A stretch of DNA of 64,000 bases from Solirubrum sp044628455. Its GTDB lineage: Bacteria > Bacteroidota > Bacteroidia > Cytophagales > Hymenobacteraceae. A program made the position numbers and the translations under genes. The first letter of the stretch is position 1. Each line of letters begins with the position of its first letter. The notes under the pieces were generated by a model that had not been told where the DNA came from, did no database searches, and saw only the letters and a list, made by a program, of their open reading frames with translations. The stretch spans positions 930,001 to 994,000 of the forward strand of contig NZ_JBIYZW010000001.1 in NCBI RefSeq assembly GCF_044628455.1, in the 5' to 3' direction. This document shows positions 1 through 9,600 of the stretch, one piece after another.

Positions 1-1195
1 TGGAGTAGGCCATGCCTTGCAGACCAGCGGCCAAAGCCTGCGCGGCCAGCTCTTCGGCCGGCAGGGCCCGCGGAATGTTGGCCTGGCAAAAGTAGTAGGT
101 GGCCTGGGGCGGCAGCAAACCCAGCACCGGGCCCGGGTTCTTGTCGTTGACCACGCCCAGCACCATATGCAGCTGCCGGTGCGGTACCCGCGCCAGCTGG
201 GCCAGCACCAGCCGGATGCCCGCCTCGTTGTGGCCCGTGTCGCACACCACCAGCGGGCGGCGGCCGATGATCTGCCAGCGCCCGCGCAGCCCGGTGAGCT
301 GCTGCACCGCGCGCAGGCCCGTGCGCAGGTGCTCGTCGCTGATGACCAGGCCCTGGCGGCGCAGCTCTTCCACCACCGCCAGCACCCCGGGCAGGTTCAG
401 CCGCTGGTAATCGCCTACCAGGCCCAGCTCCACCTCGTCGAGCCAGAGCTGACCGTTGCGCCACAGGCGCAGGTGCTGGCTGGCCGCCGCGGGCGCGTCG
501 CGCAGCAGCTCGGCGCGGTAGTGGTCGGCGGCAAAGCGCAGCGGTGCCCCTACCCGAGCGGCCGTTTCCTCGAACACCGCCGCTACCTCCGGCTGCCGCT
601 GGCTGATGACGGCCGGCACGCCGGGCTTGATGATGCCGGCTTTTTCGGCGGCAATCAAGGTCAGCGTGTCGCCCAGAATGGCCTGGTGGTCGTAGCTGAT
701 GTTGGTGATGAGCGACACCAGCGGAGTGATGATGTTGGTGGAGTCGAGGCGGCCGCCCAGGCCCACCTCCACCACGGCCACGTCTACTTGCTCGGCGGCA
801 AAATAGTCGTAGGCCAGGGCCACGCACATCTCGAAGAAGGATGGCCGCACCTGCTCAAACAGTTCGCGCCAACGGGCCACCCACTGCACCAGGTACTCGG
901 GCGTCAGCTCCTGGCCGTTGAGGCGGATGCGCTCGGTGAACTCGCGCAGGTGCGGCGAGGTGTAGAGGCCGGTGCGGTAGCCAGCGGCCTGCAGCACGGC
1001 GGCCAGCAGGTGCGAGCTGCTGCCCTTGCCGTTGGTGCCCGCCACGTGCACGGCCCTTAGTCCCCGCTCGGGGTTTCCCATGGCCGCCACCAGCTGCTGC
1101 ACGCCCACCAGCCCGTCCTTGAAGCCGGCCGCGCCCACCCGCTGAAACATCGGCAGCTGGCCGTAGAGAAAGTCAAGGGTTTCCTGGTAAGTCAT
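1..1195 (-). CDS. folC: Bifunctional folylpolyglutamate synthase / dihydrofolate synthase, 3' end outside window
   Basis: The enzyme adds glutamate to dihydropteroate and to folates in the cytoplasm, using ATP. The minus-strand translation begins MTYQETLDFLYGQLPMFQ, and at about residues 50-63 it has the Mur-ligase-type P-loop VAGTNGKGSSSH. VVEVGLGGRLDSTN follows at about 120 and the C-domain motif VVCDTGHNEAG near residue 310. The ATG is at 1193-1195. About 398 codons are present and the reading frame is open to base 1, so the last few tens of residues lie outside the window. It is separated from the TonB-family gene upstream by a terminator hairpin, so it is probably transcribed on its own. 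Family assignment is confident from the motifs. Confidence 0.93.
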   Translation of the reverse strand, partial: MTYQETLDFLYGQLPMFQRVGAAGFKDGLVGVQQLVAAMGNPERGLRAVHVAGTNGKGSSSHLLAAVLQAAGYRTGLYTSPHLREFTERIRLNGQELTPEYLVQWVARWRELFEQVRPSFFEMCVALAYDYFAAEQVDVAVVEVGLGGRLDSTNIITPLVSLITNISYDHQAILGDTLTLIAAEKAGIIKPGVPAVISQRQPEVAAVFEETAARVGAPLRFAADHYRAELLRDAPAAASQHLRLWRNGQLWLDEVELGLVGDYQRLNLPGVLAVVEELRRQGLVISDEHLRTGLRAVQQLTGLRGRWQIIGRRPLVVCDTGHNEAGIRLVLAQLARVPHRQLHMVLGVVNDKNPGPVLGLLPPQATYYFCQANIPRALPAEELAAQALAAGLQGMAYS

Positions 1196-1225
1196 GGCGG
1201 CGGGCTGATGCGGGTGCAAAAAAAC

Positions 1226-1255
1226 GCCGCCGGCCGGAGAAATCCGACCGGCGGC
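1226..1255 (-). terminator. Intrinsic terminator after the TonB-family gene
   Basis: Arms of 13 bp (1226-1238 and 1243-1255, one mismatch) with a 4-base loop. On the minus strand they are followed by a run of seven T. It lies between the end of the TonB-family gene (1282) and the start of folC (1195). Confidence 0.75.
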
Positions 1256-1281
1256 GCCAAATAGCTGAAGCGAAGCGGGGC

Positions 1282-2193
1282 TTACTCCACGCGGAAGCGG
1301 TAGGTGTAGAAGCCCGTGGCCCCGCCCGTGCCGCCCTTCACGCGGCGAAAAGTGGCCTTGTTGCTTACCGCGTCGATGCAGGCCTGCACCTGCCGGGCCG
1401 ACATGTTGCTGGTGACCTTGGTCACGGCCACGATTTCGCCGTCCTCGTCGATCTTGATTTTCAGGCGCACGTAGCCGCCTTCGTTGTCGAGGGCCTCCAC
1501 GCGCGGGGTATTCTCGAAGGCCCAGCCGCTGTTGCCGAACCCGTCGCCCATGCCGTCGCCGCCGCCCGAGCCGCCGCCGCTGCCGGGCGAGCCATACAGG
1601 GCCCGCCCGTCGAGGGTGCCTTCGGGGCTGCCCTGGTCGCCCACGGTGCCGGGCTTGTCGCCGTTGTTGTTGCCCGAGGGCGAGTTGCTGCTGCCGCTGG
1701 CGCCGTTGCCGCCGGCATTGGCCGCCGCCCCGCGGGGCGTAAACACGGCCCGGCGGTCAACCTTGGGCTTCTCGGGCTCGGGCTTGGGCTCCTCGCGCGG
1801 CTTCTCCACGGGGCGCTCGGCGGGCTTTTCCACCGGCGGAATCTTCACGTCGTTTTCCTCGGCTTCGCTGGTGATGATGCGCTCCTCGGCGGGCTGCTCG
1901 GCCACCGGCGGCGTGCGCACGGCGGGCTGGGGCTCGGGGTCGGGCTGCTGGGCGGGCGGGCGCGAGTCTTCGCGGTTGGGCGAGTCGTTGGCCGGAGCCG
2001 TGGTCTGGATGTCGCCCGAGCCGGCGTCGTCGAGGCCGTAGTTCAGCTCCACCCCGCCCCCGCTGTTGAGCACGATGTCGTCGGGCGGGTTTTTAAAGAC
2101 AATCAGCAGAAACGCCAGGGCCAGCAGCCCGTGCACCACGAGCGTGCCGATGAGGGCCTCGCGGCGGTGCTCTTCGCGAAATTCAACGGCCAT
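1282..2193 (-). CDS. TonB-family energy-transducer-like protein
   Basis: 303 aa. A short cytoplasmic N-terminus is followed by one membrane helix (about residues 16-34). A long proline/glutamate-rich stretch (about 70-150) and a Gly/Ser/Asn-rich linker (about 150-220) follow, then a compact C-terminal domain (about 228-303) whose pattern VRLKIKIDEDGEIV resembles TonB C-terminal domains. This is the usual design of a periplasm-spanning TonB/TolA protein driven by ExbB/ExbD. ExbD and ExbB are encoded just upstream on the same strand, which supports the role. The linker is unusually Gly/Ser rich. Which outer-membrane receptor it serves is not known; the barrel gene at 4.9-6.6 kb is a neighbour but lacks a visible plug domain. 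Confidence 0.8.
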   Translation of the reverse strand: MAVEFREEHRREALIGTLVVHGLLALAFLLIVFKNPPDDIVLNSGGGVELNYGLDDAGSGDIQTTAPANDSPNREDSRPPAQQPDPEPQPAVRTPPVAEQPAEERIITSEAEENDVKIPPVEKPAERPVEKPREEPKPEPEKPKVDRRAVFTPRGAAANAGGNGASGSSNSPSGNNNGDKPGTVGDQGSPEGTLDGRALYGSPGSGGGSGGGDGMGDGFGNSGWAFENTPRVEALDNEGGYVRLKIKIDEDGEIVAVTKVTSNMSARQVQACIDAVSNKATFRRVKGGTGGATGFYTYRFRVE

Positions 2194-2206
2194 GAGAAGG
2201 GAAATT

Positions 2207-2323
2207 TAGTAGGTGGTATTAGGTAGTTGGTATTGGGTAGTTGGAGGTAGTAGCTGGCCGGGAAAGCCTGCGGTGCAGGCCGGCACAAATCCTACTACCT
2301 GGTACCTGTTTCCAACTACCAGC
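2207..2323. repeat. Heptamer-type inverted repeat, site A
   Basis: The left tract (2207-2254) is made of degenerate units close to GGTAGTT / GGTATTG. The right tract (2290-2323) carries the complementary words (CCTACTACC, CCAACTACC). It fills most of the 202-bp gap between exbD and the TonB-family gene. The unit length of about 7 and the complementary arms are shared with six other gaps in this window. Confidence 0.7.
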
Positions 2324-2395
2324 TTAAACAACGCGCCCCGGTGCGACTGGGGTTCAGCGCATCGGGGCAAGTTCGGGGCCAGCTGGAAAAATCGC

Positions 2396-2809
2396 CTAGC
2401 CCTGGCCCGAGGCCTGCTCAGCGGCGGTGGCCATGACCATCTTGATTTTAAGGCGGTTGCCGATTTCCAGGATGTCCACCAGCTTCTGCACGTTCAGCGA
2501 CTTGTCGACGCGCAGCACCACGGTGGTTTCCTCGGAGCCCTGAATGCGCTGGCGCAGGGCTTCTTCCAGCCCGCCGGGGGCCAGGGGCTGGCGGTCGAGG
2601 AAGTACGAGCCATCGGCCGTGACCGAGACGTTGATGGTCTGCTTCATGACGGCCTTGCCCGAGCGGGCGTTGGGCAGCAGCAGCTTAATCACGTTGGGGT
2701 TGACCATGGTCGACACGATCAAAAAGAACAACATCAGGAAGAACATGATGTCGTTCATCGAGCTGGTCTCGACGTGCGAGGAAAGCTTACGACGGCGGCT
2801 AAGGTCCAT
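2396..2809 (-). CDS. exbD: ExbD/TolR-family biopolymer transport protein
   Basis: 137 aa, a normal ExbD length. The N-terminal cytoplasmic part (MDLSRRRKLSSHVETSSMND) leads into one membrane helix (about residues 21-37, IMFFLMLFFLIVSTMV). Asp20 just before the helix is at the position of the functionally essential proton-path Asp in the family. The periplasmic domain follows, with the typical VSVTADGSYFLDRQPL and TVVLRVDKSLNVQKLVDIL segments. With ExbB it forms the proton-driven motor that energises the TonB protein. Gene order on the minus strand is exbB, exbD, then the TonB-family gene. Confidence 0.88.
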   Translation of the reverse strand: MDLSRRRKLSSHVETSSMNDIMFFLMLFFLIVSTMVNPNVIKLLLPNARSGKAVMKQTINVSVTADGSYFLDRQPLAPGGLEEALRQRIQGSEETTVVLRVDKSLNVQKLVDILEIGNRLKIKMVMATAAEQASGQG

Positions 2810-2882
2810 TGTCAGTTGCCAGTTGCCGGTTGCGAGTTGTCAGGCAGTTCTAAAACGAACGGACAATTCGCAACCGGCACCT
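2810..2882. repeat. Heptamer-type inverted repeat, site B
   Basis: The left tract (about 2810-2852) has consecutive AGTTGCC / AGTTGTC-like heptamers. The right tract (about 2867-2882) carries complementary words (GCAACCGGCA). It fills the 75-bp gap between exbB and exbD inside one operon, so it would be transcribed and could fold. Confidence 0.65.
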
Positions 2883-2884
2883 GA

Positions 2885-3595
2885 TTAGTTGTCCTGAAGA
2901 ATATCCATGAACTCGATGGCCGAGTTTTCCATGCGGAACACCAGGCGCTCCACCATCAGGGTCAGGCCGTGGTAGCCCATGTGGGCGATGATGCCCACGA
3001 TCAGGCCGGCGGCCGAGGTTACCATCTTGGTGTACAGACCACCCGAAATCTGGGCAATGCCGAAGTCGCCGGTGGTGCTGATGGCGTAGAAGATCTTGAT
3101 TACGCCGATGATGGTACCCACGAAACCCAGCATGGGCGCGATGCCAGCCACGATGCCCAGCACGCTGATGTTCTTTTCGAGGCGGGCAATTTCCACTTTG
3201 CCCACGTTCTCCACCGACGTTTCGATGTCTTTGAGGGGAATGCCGATGCGGCGGATGCCCTTCTCAATCATGCGGGCCAGCGGCGAGGCCGTCTGGGCGC
3301 ACACCATCTTGGCGCCCTGCAGGTCGCCCTTCACCATCAGGTTCCGGATCTGGCCCATGAAGCCCTCGGGCAGCGCGGCGGCCTTGCGGATGGTGATGTA
3401 GCGCTCGATGATGATGTAGATGGAGAGCAGCGAGAGCAGCAGAATCGGAATCATGATCCAGCCCCCTTGCAGGACCAGGTCGATGACGGAAAGCGAATCG
3501 GGCTGGGCGGCGGGCGCCGCGGCAGCGGCGGCCTCGGGGTTGGTGGCGGAGTCGGCGGCAGCGGTGGTTATCTGCAGCAGAAAGGGTGCAATCAT
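2885..3595 (-). CDS. exbB: MotA/TolQ/ExbB-family proton channel protein
   Basis: 236 aa. After an Ala/Pro-rich N-terminal stretch the protein has a first membrane helix (about residues 46-66, WIMIPILLLSLLSIYIIIERY). A cytoplasmic loop and two further helices follow: one around 145-170 (VLGIVAGIAPMLGFVGTIIGV) and one near 190-210. GIAPMLGFVGTIIGVI is the hallmark of the MotA/TolQ/ExbB family. Its ATG lies one base past the stop of the HU/SPOR gene, so the two are probably cotranscribed. Partner of ExbD in the inner membrane. Confidence 0.9.
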   Translation of the reverse strand: MIAPFLLQITTAAADSATNPEAAAAAAPAAQPDSLSVIDLVLQGGWIMIPILLLSLLSIYIIIERYITIRKAAALPEGFMGQIRNLMVKGDLQGAKMVCAQTASPLARMIEKGIRRIGIPLKDIETSVENVGKVEIARLEKNISVLGIVAGIAPMLGFVGTIIGVIKIFYAISTTGDFGIAQISGGLYTKMVTSAAGLIVGIIAHMGYHGLTLMVERLVFRMENSAIEFMDILQDN

Positions 3596-3596
3596 G

Positions 3597-4727
3597 CTAA
3601 TAGTTGTAGACCAAAATGTCGGAGCCGTATTGCTTGCGCAGAGCGGGCAGGCTCTGCTGCGCCTGAGCCGGGGTGGCGAAATCGGCTACGGCGAGACGGA
3701 AATGGCGGGTGCCTTTTACTAAGCGGCTGCCCCGGCGCGGCAGCAGCACCACCGCAGCCTTGCCCTTGCGGGCCAGGTTCTGGCGGGCCTGCTCCACGGT
3801 TTTCCACGACTGGAAGGCGCCGGTAACCACGTAGAAACGATTGGTGACGCCCGAAATGGTGGTGGCCGTGCGCGTGGCGGCCGGCGTTGCCGCTACTGAC
3901 GAAGCGGGCTTGACGAAGGTTGCAGGGGCGGGCGCGTTGGCCGCGGGTGCGGCCGTCACGGCTTTTCTGGTGGCCTCGGCCACGGCTTCGGTCGGCAGCT
4001 CGGCGGGCTTGGCTATTGCAGGCTGCTCCTCGGGGGTGCCGTCGGGGCGAAAGGGCTCGGCAAAGTCGCCCCCGGCCAGGTTGGCTGCCTGGGTGCGCTT
4101 GGGCGCCGGCGCCGACTTATCGAACACGCTCAGGCGCCACTCCTGCGGCACGTAGTCGGTCATCACCAGAAACTGGTACTGGGCCGAAATCAGCATGGTG
4201 GCGGCCACGGCGTAGAACACGCGGCGCAGGCTGCGGCTGCGGCGGGCGCCGCCCAGCTGCGGTACGGGCAGCTCGCGGCTCCGCTCCCGGGCCAGCAGGG
4301 CATCGGTGGCGCGCACCGGGCGCGAGGTCAGCTCGGGCAGGCCGTAGCTGGCGGGCAGCAGGTTGGCCGCGCCGGTGAACTCGAAGTCGAGGCCGCGGCC
4401 GGCCACCCGCCGGAAAATGCCGATGCCGGGCAGCTCGGTGCGCTGCTGGCTGTCGAGCTCCTGCTGCAGGTGGGCCACCGCGTCGCGCACCTGCTGGCGG
4501 GCCTGCCCGGCCGTGAGGCCCTGGCTGCGGCTCAGCGCGTCCACAAGCAGGCCGTCGTTGCGGGTCAGCGACTGGTTGAAGGCCACGCGCTTGGCCGGCG
4601 GCGCCAGGGTATGCCGCACCGGGTGCAGGCGGGCCGGCTCGTAGTCGGCAATCAGCCCCCCAAAATCCGGGATGATGACGCAGTCATGGTCGCGCAGCAG
4701 GCGCTGCAGGTGGTCGGATAGCTGCAT
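3597..4727 (-). CDS. HU-like / SPOR domain membrane protein
   Basis: 376 aa from the ATG at 4725-4727. An upstream in-frame start at 4853 would run through repeat site C and is not credible. The N-terminal half (MQLSDHLQRLLRDHDCVIIPDFGGLIADY...) matches the Bacteroidota HU-CCDC81-type DNA-binding-fold family. One membrane helix lies near residues 168-186. The linker is Ala/Pro rich, and the C-terminal 75 residues (FYVVTGAFQSWKTVEQA...) form a SPOR domain, which in known proteins binds denuded glycan strands of peptidoglycan. This suggests a cell-envelope or division-site protein. Its stop codon is one base from the exbB start. Domain calls are by pattern and the function is inferred. Confidence 0.78.
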   Translation of the reverse strand: MQLSDHLQRLLRDHDCVIIPDFGGLIADYEPARLHPVRHTLAPPAKRVAFNQSLTRNDGLLVDALSRSQGLTAGQARQQVRDAVAHLQQELDSQQRTELPGIGIFRRVAGRGLDFEFTGAANLLPASYGLPELTSRPVRATDALLARERSRELPVPQLGGARRSRSLRRVFYAVAATMLISAQYQFLVMTDYVPQEWRLSVFDKSAPAPKRTQAANLAGGDFAEPFRPDGTPEEQPAIAKPAELPTEAVAEATRKAVTAAPAANAPAPATFVKPASSVAATPAATRTATTISGVTNRFYVVTGAFQSWKTVEQARQNLARKGKAAVVLLPRRGSRLVKGTRHFRLAVADFATPAQAQQSLPALRKQYGSDILVYNY

Positions 4728-4735
4728 TGATTTTC

Positions 4736-4868
4736 GGTGACAGGTAACACGGGACAAGTGACCGGCAACAGGTGGTGGGTAGTCGGGCTTCGGCAGGGGC
4801 AACTTGGGTTGCCCAGGCTTTCGGCGGCTTACGCACCACTTGTTACCGGTCACTTGTTACGTATCACT
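4736..4868. repeat. Heptamer-type inverted repeat, site C
   Basis: The left tract (4736-4781) contains GACAGGTAACA- and AAGTGACC-like words. The right tract (4831-4868) contains their complements (TTGTTACCGG, CACTTGTTACG). The unit is AGGTGAC/AGGTAAC-like. It sits between the outer-membrane barrel gene and the HU/SPOR gene. Confidence 0.65.
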
Positions 4869-4875
4869 CAGGAAG

Positions 4876-6579
4876 TTAAAACTGGTAGCCGACGCCGGCC
4901 AGTACGTTGATGCCCTTCACCGGATAGTTCAGGAATCGTTCATACTTCCGCCCCAGCAGATTGTTGCCCAAAACAAAGAACGACAAGTTTTCCGAAAAGC
5001 GGTAATCGGCCCGCAGGTTCAGGTCCACCACGGCGTCGGTGGCCTTGAGCTGCTCGCGGAACTGCGGGGTAACCACGCCCACGGGGTAGCGCACCGAACC
5101 GTAGCTTGAGCTGAGCCCGTACAACTCGCCACCCAGCAGCAGCTTATCGTACATGTTGTAGGAGGCAAAGAACACGCCCTGGAAGTTGGGCCGGTGAAAG
5201 GGCTCGGCCAGGGTTTTCACGTTGTAGCCGTTGTAGTCGACCTTGGTGCCCACGCGCAGCTTTTCGGCCGCGTTGTACACCAGCTCGCCGTGCACCTGCA
5301 CCAGCTGGGTGGCCTTGGGGTCGTAGAGCAGCTCGTAGCGGGTGGTGTCGCGGCGCGAGAGGTTGTAGAAGTACAGGTTCCGGTCGTTGCTGAGCGTGAC
5401 CTTCACCGAGGCCTGCAGGTTGCGCACCGGGGCGGCGTTGAAGCCGAAGAATACGGTGGGGCCGCGGCGGGTGTCGGCCACGCGGGCCTGCGGGCCCAGC
5501 CAGGCGTTTTCCTGGGTCAGGTCGTAGAGCGACACGCGCTGCAGGCCGCCGCCGAGGCCGCCGAAGAGCACGAACTTGTCTTCGACCACGGTGTACCCCA
5601 CGCGCACGGCCGGGTAGAAGCTGGCCTGGCGGGCGTCGTTGATGGTGTCGCCGGTGTAGCCCACGGTGCCGCCCACCGACACGTCGAGGCGGGTGCCGAT
5701 TTTCTGCTCGTAGGCCGCCGTGGCCTGGGCAAACGGCCGGCTCAAGGAAAACGCCGAGTCCTTCTGGGAAATAAACGACAGGTCGCCGTCGAGGCGCACG
5801 CGGCCTTTCTCGGTCACGTAGTAGGCCGTGCGCAGCGTGGCGTACACGTCCGACTCGCGGGCCTCGAAGTGGTCTTTCCAGTAGCGGTAGCCGGCGGCCA
5901 CGTCGTACTGCAGGGCCGCGTCCCGGTCGCGGTTGCGCAGGTAGGCCTGGGCATCGACGCGGTAAAACACCTGCTTGATGCTATCGGGCGCGGGCTTGGG
6001 CTCCAGCTTGGGGTTGTAGCCGTAGAAGTTGGCCCGGTCGCGGCCCAGGTTCACGCGGGCACCCAGAGTCATCGGGCCGTTGTACCGCTCGCCCATCAGC
6101 TGCAGCTTGCTCTGGGCCACCGACGAGTTCTTGCCGTCGACCGGCCCGCGGGCCGAGGAGAGGTGGTTCAGATCGAGGCCGTAGGCGTAGTCGGCGTTGC
6201 GGGTGGTGTGCAGGTGGGCCTGCCCCAGCAGGGAGGCGTAGTTGCCCACGCCCAGGCGGGCGTAGTTGCCCTGCAGCGGGGCCAGCTCCTCCTGCTTGAT
6301 GGTGAGCACCCGCACCGAGGGGTTCAGGTTCTGGCTGGGCAGGCGGAAGTCGGGAAAGGTGTAGCGGATCTGCCGGTCGGTCTTGGGCGGGGCGGCCAGC
6401 TCGATCTTGTCGAAGTTGCGCGCCGCCTCGGGCAGCTGGTTTTCGCGCTCCTTCACGATTTCGATTTCGGCCTCTTCAATTTTGCCGCCGCGCGGGCGCG
6501 TGGGCTGCGCCAGGGCCGGAACGGCGGCCGTGGCCAGCAGGGCCGCCAGGGCAACGCGCCGATTAGAGGAAATGCTCAT
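4876..6579 (-). CDS. TonB-dependent-receptor-like outer-membrane beta-barrel without plug domain
   Basis: 567 aa. It has a signal peptide (about residues 1-24, cleavage after ALAQ) and a short charged region, then alternating beta strands typical of a barrel. The end, FVLGNNLLGRKYERFLNYPVKGINVLAGVGYQF, has the TonB-receptor-like last strand with a terminal Phe. No plug-domain pattern (TonB box plus the 110-150-residue plug) was visible, and the length is below that of ordinary TonB-dependent receptors. It lies downstream of the large TPR gene (81-bp gap) and upstream of the HU/SPOR and ExbB/ExbD/TonB genes, all on one strand. That suggests envelope biogenesis or transport. Substrate unknown. 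Confidence 0.7.
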   Translation of the reverse strand: MSISSNRRVALAALLATAAVPALAQPTRPRGGKIEEAEIEIVKERENQLPEAARNFDKIELAAPPKTDRQIRYTFPDFRLPSQNLNPSVRVLTIKQEELAPLQGNYARLGVGNYASLLGQAHLHTTRNADYAYGLDLNHLSSARGPVDGKNSSVAQSKLQLMGERYNGPMTLGARVNLGRDRANFYGYNPKLEPKPAPDSIKQVFYRVDAQAYLRNRDRDAALQYDVAAGYRYWKDHFEARESDVYATLRTAYYVTEKGRVRLDGDLSFISQKDSAFSLSRPFAQATAAYEQKIGTRLDVSVGGTVGYTGDTINDARQASFYPAVRVGYTVVEDKFVLFGGLGGGLQRVSLYDLTQENAWLGPQARVADTRRGPTVFFGFNAAPVRNLQASVKVTLSNDRNLYFYNLSRRDTTRYELLYDPKATQLVQVHGELVYNAAEKLRVGTKVDYNGYNVKTLAEPFHRPNFQGVFFASYNMYDKLLLGGELYGLSSSYGSVRYPVGVVTPQFREQLKATDAVVDLNLRADYRFSENLSFFVLGNNLLGRKYERFLNYPVKGINVLAGVGYQF

Positions 6580-6660
6580 TCAGGGACTGAGGGCTGAGGA
6601 TTCGGGGCCGGCTGCGGCACCCGGTTCCGGGGATTCGAAAAGGGAACTGCTGCGGGCCGC

Positions 6661-9600
6661 TTATTCGTCGCCCGACTCGTCGCCGGCCGAAGCCGGCGCG
6701 GCGGTGTTGGTCGAGTCCTGCTGCGGCTGCAGGGAATTGCGGGGGGCGGTGCGCTTGCCGGTGGTGGCGGGCGCCTTGGTGCCGGCCGGCTTGGCGGCGC
6801 CGGGCTTGCCGGTGCCCGTGGCCGGGGTGGCTGGCTTGGCGCCGCCCGCCGGGGCGCCCGCGTCGAGGGCCGCCAGCTTCTGCTTGGCCGCTTCCATGAT
6901 TTCCGCCACCGGGAATTTGTTGTCGATGATGGAGCTGAGCGTGGCGCGGGCCTGGAAGGTTTCGCCCTGGGCCAGGTACACGTCCGAAATCAGTAGGAAG
7001 GCGCGGCCCAGCCACAAATCGTACTGGTTGAAGTCGGAGTTGAGGCGGAAGGCCGCGTCGAGGGCCGGCTCGTACTTTTTCTGCTGAAACAGCACCTCGG
7101 CCAGGGTGTACTGGGCCTCGGCCCCGCTCACGTCGGTGTTCTTGGCGGCTGCGGTCAGCTCGGTCACGGCCGCGTCCAGCTCGCCGGCCTTGTAGCTGGC
7201 CTTGCCGATGTAGAGCTGTGCGGCGCTCAAGATGGCCGGCGTGGCGCTGCCCTCGGCCCCGATTTCGGCGGCCACGCGCTTGGCACCGGCGTAGTCGGCG
7301 GCCTCGTAGTAGCTGCGCACCAGGCCCAGGCCGGCGGTGGCCCGCTCGCGGCGGTTGCTGGTGCTTTCGCGCAGGCGCAGGTAGTACTTGGCGGCCTCCG
7401 CGTAGTTCTTGTTTTCAAACTCCAGCTCGGCCACCCGGCCCACGGCGCGGTTCACGTACTCGCTCTTGCCTTCCTCCACCACGGCTTTCAGGCGCGGCAG
7501 GGCCTCGGCTTTCTTGCCGGTTTTCAGGTAGGAGTCGGCCAGGAAGAAGCGCGCGTCGGAGGCCAGCACGTTCTGGCTGTATTGCTTGAGGTAGGCTTCG
7601 AGGCGCGGAATGGCCTGGGCGTACTTCTCGGCGGTGTACAGGGACTTGGCGGCCTCAAACTCCACGCTTTCCACGGCCTTGTCGTTGGGGTTGACCTGCT
7701 TGTAGGTGGCCAGCTCCTGGTCGAAATCCTCGGTGCGGCCCAGGGCCGAGAGGCTTTCCTGCAAACTCAGAATGGCGTTGGAAGCCGACTTGGTGCGCGG
7801 AAACTGGCTGAGCACCTGCTTGAAGTCGGTCACGGCCTTCTCGTGCTGTTGCAGGTTCTGGTAGGCAATGCCGCGCTTGAGCAGGGCCTGGGGAATCAGC
7901 GGGGAGTTGGGCCGGTTCTGAATCAGGCGCGAGAAGCCCTCCACGGCGGGCTGAAACGAGCCGCCCTCGAAGTCGAGCTGGGCCTGCTGGTACACCGCGT
8001 CGTCGGCGTAGCGCGAGTTGGGCGAGGTGCGAATCAGCGTCTGCAGGGTTTTGGCCGCGTCGTCCTTGCGCCCCATCATGCTCAGGGCCAGGCTTTTTTG
8101 GTAGTAGGCAAAGTCCTTGTCGGCGGCGTTGGCCTGAATCACCTTGTCGTAGAGCTCAATGGCCTGTCCGTAGTTTTTGGCCACGTAGTAAGTGTCGGCC
8201 AGGCGCAGGGTCACGTCGTAGTAGTTCGGGTCCTGGGCGGGCTTGGCGGCCTGGTCGCCCAGGAAGGCCTGGAAGTAGGGCCGGGCCTTGTCGTACTGCT
8301 TGTTGTTGTAGTAGGCGTAGCCCAGGCCGTAGCGGGCTTTCTGGTCGAAGTCGGTTTGGGCGGCCGCGCCCGAGCGGGTGGTGGTCAGGGCCGCGTTGTA
8401 GGCCCGGATGGCCGGCTCGTACTGCAAACCCACCGAGTAAATTTCGCCCTGCAATACCTGGGCCGCGGCCCGAATGGCGTCGTCCTGGGGCTGGCGCAGC
8501 GACTTCTCCACCAAAGGCAGCGCCTCGCCGTAGCGGCCGCTGTTGTAGAGCGTGGCGGCCTGGTAGTAGGCCACGCGCTGGTAGGTGGCGTTGAGCTTGG
8601 GCGTGCGCTCGTCGAGGCCTTCGAGGTAGCGCAGGGCGCGGGCGTAGTCGGAGCTGCCCAGGTAGGCGTCGGAGAGCAAATCGTCGGCCACGGCGCGGTT
8701 TTTCGAGCGCGGGTACTTCTTGCCAAACTCCTCCAGCGCGTCGATGGCGTCGGGGGTGTTGCCCAGCTCGTAGCTCACCTGCGCGTACTTGAGCTGGGCG
8801 TTTTCGGCCACCTGCTTGTCGAAGGAGAGCTTGCGGGCCGCGTCAAACGAGTTTAGCGCGAGCTGCTTGGAGTTGTTCTGGATGTAGCTCAGCCCGAGGT
8901 GGTAGGCCGCGTTCTGGCCCAGGGAGTCGCGCTGGGCGGCCACGCCTTTCAGCGAGTTGATGGCGCCCTTGAAGTCGCCCTGCTTGAAGTTGGCGTAGCC
9001 GATCTTGTAGAGCACCACCGGCTCGATTTTCTTGCGGCCGGCGGCGTACTTGTCGAAGTACTCGGCGGCGCGGGCAAAGTCCTGCTTCTGGTAGAAGGCG
9101 TCGCCCACCAGCAGCTGAATCTCGTCGGCGCCCTGGGGCGGCGGGGTCTGGGCCAGGGCCTTGGTGCCGTAGTCGACGAGCCCGTCGAGGTTGCCCTCCT
9201 TGTAAAAGATCTGGCTCATGATGGCCGGCACCACGGGGCGGTAGGCGTCGTTCTGCTCGGCCACGCTCAAGTCCTGGCGGGCGGCGGCGTAGCTACCGGC
9301 CTTGAAGGCCAGGTAGCCGGCGTAGTAGCTGCTGGCGTAGCGGTACTGATGGTCGCCCTGCTTGTTGCGGTCGAAAATCAGCTTGGCCTTCTCGAAGTCC
9401 TTCTGGGCAAAGTAGCTGTAAGCGAGCTTGAACTCCGACTCGGCCCGCTGCTCGTTGCCCAGGTTGTCGGGGGCCACGCGCTGCAGGTACTCGGCGGCGC
9501 GCTTGTAGTCCTTTTTGTCGAAGTAGGTTTTGCCCAGCTCGAAGAAGGCCGAGGCCGCCCGCGGGTGGGCCGGGTTGTTTTCGGCAAAGGCCAGGATGCG

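Noticed and set aside
17..1060. Long plus-strand frame opposite folC
   Set aside because: Low-complexity His/Gln/Ala composition of an antisense shadow in GC-rich DNA; folC is certain on the other strand.
5194..6597. Plus-strand frame of 467 codons opposite the barrel gene
   Set aside because: Val/His/Gly/Gln-rich antisense frame without domain pattern; the barrel gene has a signal peptide and barrel strands.
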